Positions 61,161 to 64,000 of a DNA stretch of 64,000 nucleotides are shown piece by piece. The stretch spans positions 25,739,148-25,803,147 of the forward strand of contig NC_090706.1 of the NCBI RefSeq assembly GCF_040954835.1, in the 5' to 3' direction. This DNA comes from Lepisosteus oculatus. Lineage: Eukaryota > Chordata > Actinopteri > Semionotiformes > Lepisosteidae. The notes below the pieces were generated by a model. That model was not told the DNA's origin. It did no database searches and worked only from the letters and a program-made list of their open reading frames with translations. Positions within the stretch are counted from its first letter, which is position 1, and every line of letters starts with the position of its first letter. The position numbers and the translations under genes were made by a program.

Positions 61161-64000
61161 TCCAGCCCAATACACTATTTCCTTAATGAGGTGATTAAGT
61201 ACTGATGCAATTTAAGCCACTAAAAGTGTGTCATGGTCAGTCATGAATTGTGACACATCAAACATTTATTAATGTGTGTATCCATACACTTTTTTCCCCC
61301 GAAATATATACATACAGTGAAGTATTTTTAATGTTTAGTATAGTTTAGGGTCTTTGCTTACCATTGTTAACAACATCAATTGGGAAAACGTAAACTTTTT
61401 TGGGCTTTCATAAAATATAATTTTAAGTGAACAATTTTAAGGTTCCATTTTGGATATGCGTTTCCAAACCTAAATTTGCCGAATATTTCGCGCTGTTTAC
61501 ATAGTTTGCCTGTTTGAATGAATCTCAGATTAACCATTAGAGGGCGCCATAAACTAAAGAATAAGGGCCGTTCATATATAAGACTCAATATACAAGTCTA
61601 TCTACATATTTAGCTCTAGAGATCGATTATTACATATTGTGGACTGTCTTTGATTAGAGGAATTTTTGGAAGATAAAGTACACTACGTTTAAAATGTGAG
61701 TCATCCATATAGTGACAACAAAACTATTATTATATTGTCTTCCCTTCCCCAAAATTCCCATGAAAGTCTAATAATATTTCAGTGTTCTGTTTCACAGGTT
61801 TTTATTATTTCAGATAAAAAGCTGATGGGGGTTATCCAATACATAGAAGGAGATTTTGGAATTCATTTGGCCGATTTAGTTAAGAAAGTTTATTACAATG
61901 CAGCAAACGTTAGTATTTAATACCCAGAAGAATGTATTATTGTATGCGCTTGAATGGTGTCCCTTGACACAGTGATTGGAAAGATGTGACACTGTTTGGT
62001 CTTTGGGTGAATAAGATAAGTAAAATCAGAGATATAATTCCTTTGGCAACAGTTGTAAACTTTCCCTTACCCACATTTTTCCAAGACTTTGAAAGTAGAT
62101 TTTATAGTTCAGACATCTATATTTTCTCATTACCAGCTTCCACTCACTCTCCTAGCTATAGAAAAGGTGTTATGAAGTTGTTATGTTGTTAAGTCTTTAT
62201 GCTTCCAATCTGAATATCGTCAACATGAATGAATTGAGCAAAAATATTGGTACATTAATTGTCAGTCAAACATATTTGTGGTAGTTTTTCAATTGTATTT
62301 TTAAGCACTAATTTTAATATTTACAAACAATAGTCATTTACAAAATAAGGATAACCCTTGACATCAATTTAATATTTGCATTCACCAAAGCCAAGTGCCA
62401 TACTGCAGCAGGTATGAAACAATTGTCTCATGAAAAATGTGTTATTGCAGCTCTTCAACAGAGAAGAATAATACAGTGCACATCTGGCCTGGTTCCTAAG
62501 AGAAACTTAGGTGGCAGTGTTGCTACAGCTAATAGATCTCTTCAGTTAACTGCCGCATTAGCCCGCCGAAGCTGGATTGTGAACATACCACACACAAATT
62601 AAAGTGACAGCAGTGTTAAGGTCTATCCATGTGGAACATGAAGAACATGAAATAATAGCTTCTATAGGTGTACTTGTTCTCACAGGTGACTGATGAACAA
62701 TGTGGACTAGATGCAGGGGGCATTAAGAACTGTTTAAATGTTTTAAGCCTGGCTTTAACACTGGCAACTAGGTCACTATTTTACTTTGTCTCTGCAGATA
62801 AGCATAAATAATTACACATAAAAAACTTTAAAATATTCGTTATAAGGTTGGATGTTTCATTAAGTCTTATTCAAAAGCCACGGATAATTGTGGAGCAGGT
62901 TTGTCTGGGAGGCTAATTCTCCTTTAAACCTCAGTCGTTCCAGTCCACATAGCATTCATCTGAGGATAAAGTTCCTCTAGTGATATTCCTTTTGTACGAG
63001 ACAAGCTTGAAATGCACTGTACAATTATAATATCACACTCTGCACATCCGCGGAGGTGCTGATACAGTTCGTGACAGGACAGTTTCACACACACCTCAGG
63101 TTCTGATCTGTGGGTTGCACTTGGCCTTCTACTCAGGAAAAGTTGCAATGAGTGTTTTTTTTCATTGCAAAACAGCTGGTCTGATGTCAACCAGGCTTGG
63201 GTGGGGCCAGGAGCTACAGAATCCAGGCTGCTGATCTTCAAATAGAAATTCCTGTCTTTTTACTTCATTTGTTTCTCCTATAGTTAGGCCTTATCTTATT
63301 GCAATTTTATTTGTGATGTGTTCTTAAATTGGCTCTTATATGTAAAGTGGTTATTAGCATTGTGATGGACACTTGAGGTGCAGTGCTGCATGTTGCTATG
63401 ATAGTTACTAGCATACCAAAGTGCAGTTAGTTACTGGAAATGTGCTGTTGTATGTACAGAGTAGAATGTGGTTGTAAGTTTTGTGCTTTTACTTATTTGG
63501 TTCTTATACAGTAGTTAGTAATTGCCTTCATTTGCCTCAGTACCCAACATTTTGGCAACAAGGATGTCTCTACTGTTCCTGCATGAGCCTGCAAGTTTCC
63601 TTCTCCTGCCTCAGTACACAACAACATTGCACAGTGTTAATATTTTTGTTTAGGTCACTAAGGAAGACCTTTAAAGATAACCGACTTAAACCGGTTTCTA
63701 TTGCTTCAGCCAAGTTTTATAATTTAGTGTATGATGGTGATAACATAGATGTCAGTTTTAATAATTGCAATGTTGGTTTTAAAATGGTATGAAACATTCT
63801 ATTCATGTTGGACACATTTTTGAAGGGTACACGTGATAGGATTTTTAATTCATGAAAGCAGGATGCAGGTCCCTTATGAAACATTTCCTAAATCACCACT
63901 GAAGTGCCAAGAAAGCGGCTTAAGAGCTTGTGACATTGCAAAGTGCAAGGCAATTTAAAGACACTTCACTGTTCTTAAGTTTAGCAGTTTAACGTAATGT
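61161..64000. other. Right flank without a recognised gene
   Basis: AT-rich. Weak exon-like stretches are present on the plus strand at 61814-61920 (after ATTATTTCAG) and at 63654-63786 (listed separately), and a 105-codon minus-strand ORF at 62924-63241 is of uncertain nature. HMMR and MAT2B, which follow NUDCD2 in human, were not recognised. Confidence 0.5.
63654..63788 (+). other. Exon-like stretch with both splice signals
   Basis: An acceptor ATTTTTGTTTAG ends just before 63654 and a donor-like AAAATG/GTATGA lies at 63787. The open frame between reads SLRKTFKDNRLKPVSIASAK and FYNLVYDGDNIDVSFNNCNV, with balanced protein-like composition. The interval is about 133 bases, a typical internal exon size. 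I do not recognise the protein. Confidence 0.35.

Noticed and set aside
1-64000. CRISPR arrays, operons or bacterial-type systems
   Set aside because: The window is clearly vertebrate genomic DNA with spliced genes; no spaced direct-repeat array with unique spacers was seen.

Overview
The window reads as a stretch of vertebrate nuclear genome, most likely from a ray-finned fish. It has intron-split genes with GT/AG borders, AT-rich introns, V-SINEs, fish-type Tc1 transposons and a repeat with a Penelope-like hammerhead core. I cannot name the species. The gene set and low rearrangement would fit a slowly evolving or non-teleost lineage, but that is a guess.

Five genes are secure, in the order SOWAHA(-), SEPT8(+), CCNI2(-), CCNG1(+), NUDCD2(-). 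SOWAHA is one exon at 6.3-7.9 kb. It is divergent from SEPT8, whose coding exons run from 9.4 to 28.5 kb, with an alternative last coding exon at 37.2 kb. CCNI2 (36.3-41.7 kb) is convergent with SEPT8 and overlaps it. CCNG1 (46.5-49.7 kb) is divergent from CCNI2 and convergent with NUDCD2 (53.4-57.3 kb). From 57.4 kb to the end I recognise no known gene, only mobile-element relics and a few exon-like open stretches. The first 6 kb is similar.

The most striking observation is at 37175-37405. CCNI2 exon 5 on the minus strand fully contains, on the plus strand, an alternative SEPT8 terminal coding exon (37190-37355). It has a good splice acceptor, the right phase to join the last shared SEPT8 exon, and a 54-residue tail ending in a stop. 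The tail aligns without gaps, over the same length, to the long human SEPT8 C-terminus as I remember it, including its cysteine cluster. The same DNA therefore appears to encode a cyclin on one strand and a septin tail on the other.

Functionally, SEPT8 is a cytoskeletal GTPase of the SEPT6 group. CCNI2 and CCNG1 are atypical cyclins, and a p53-like element lies upstream of the CCNG1 start. NUDCD2 is a CS-domain co-chaperone. The same order of families (SOWAHB, SEPT11, CCNI, CCNG2) exists at human 4q21, so this is one side of an ancient paralogous block. In human the SEPT8 and CCNG1 halves lie far apart on 5q.

Other structures of note are a 51-bp tandem array grown from the end of SEPT8 exon 7, a perfect 54-bp inverted repeat just upstream of the alternative SEPT8 exon, a near full-length Tc1 element in NUDCD2, and several degraded transposases.
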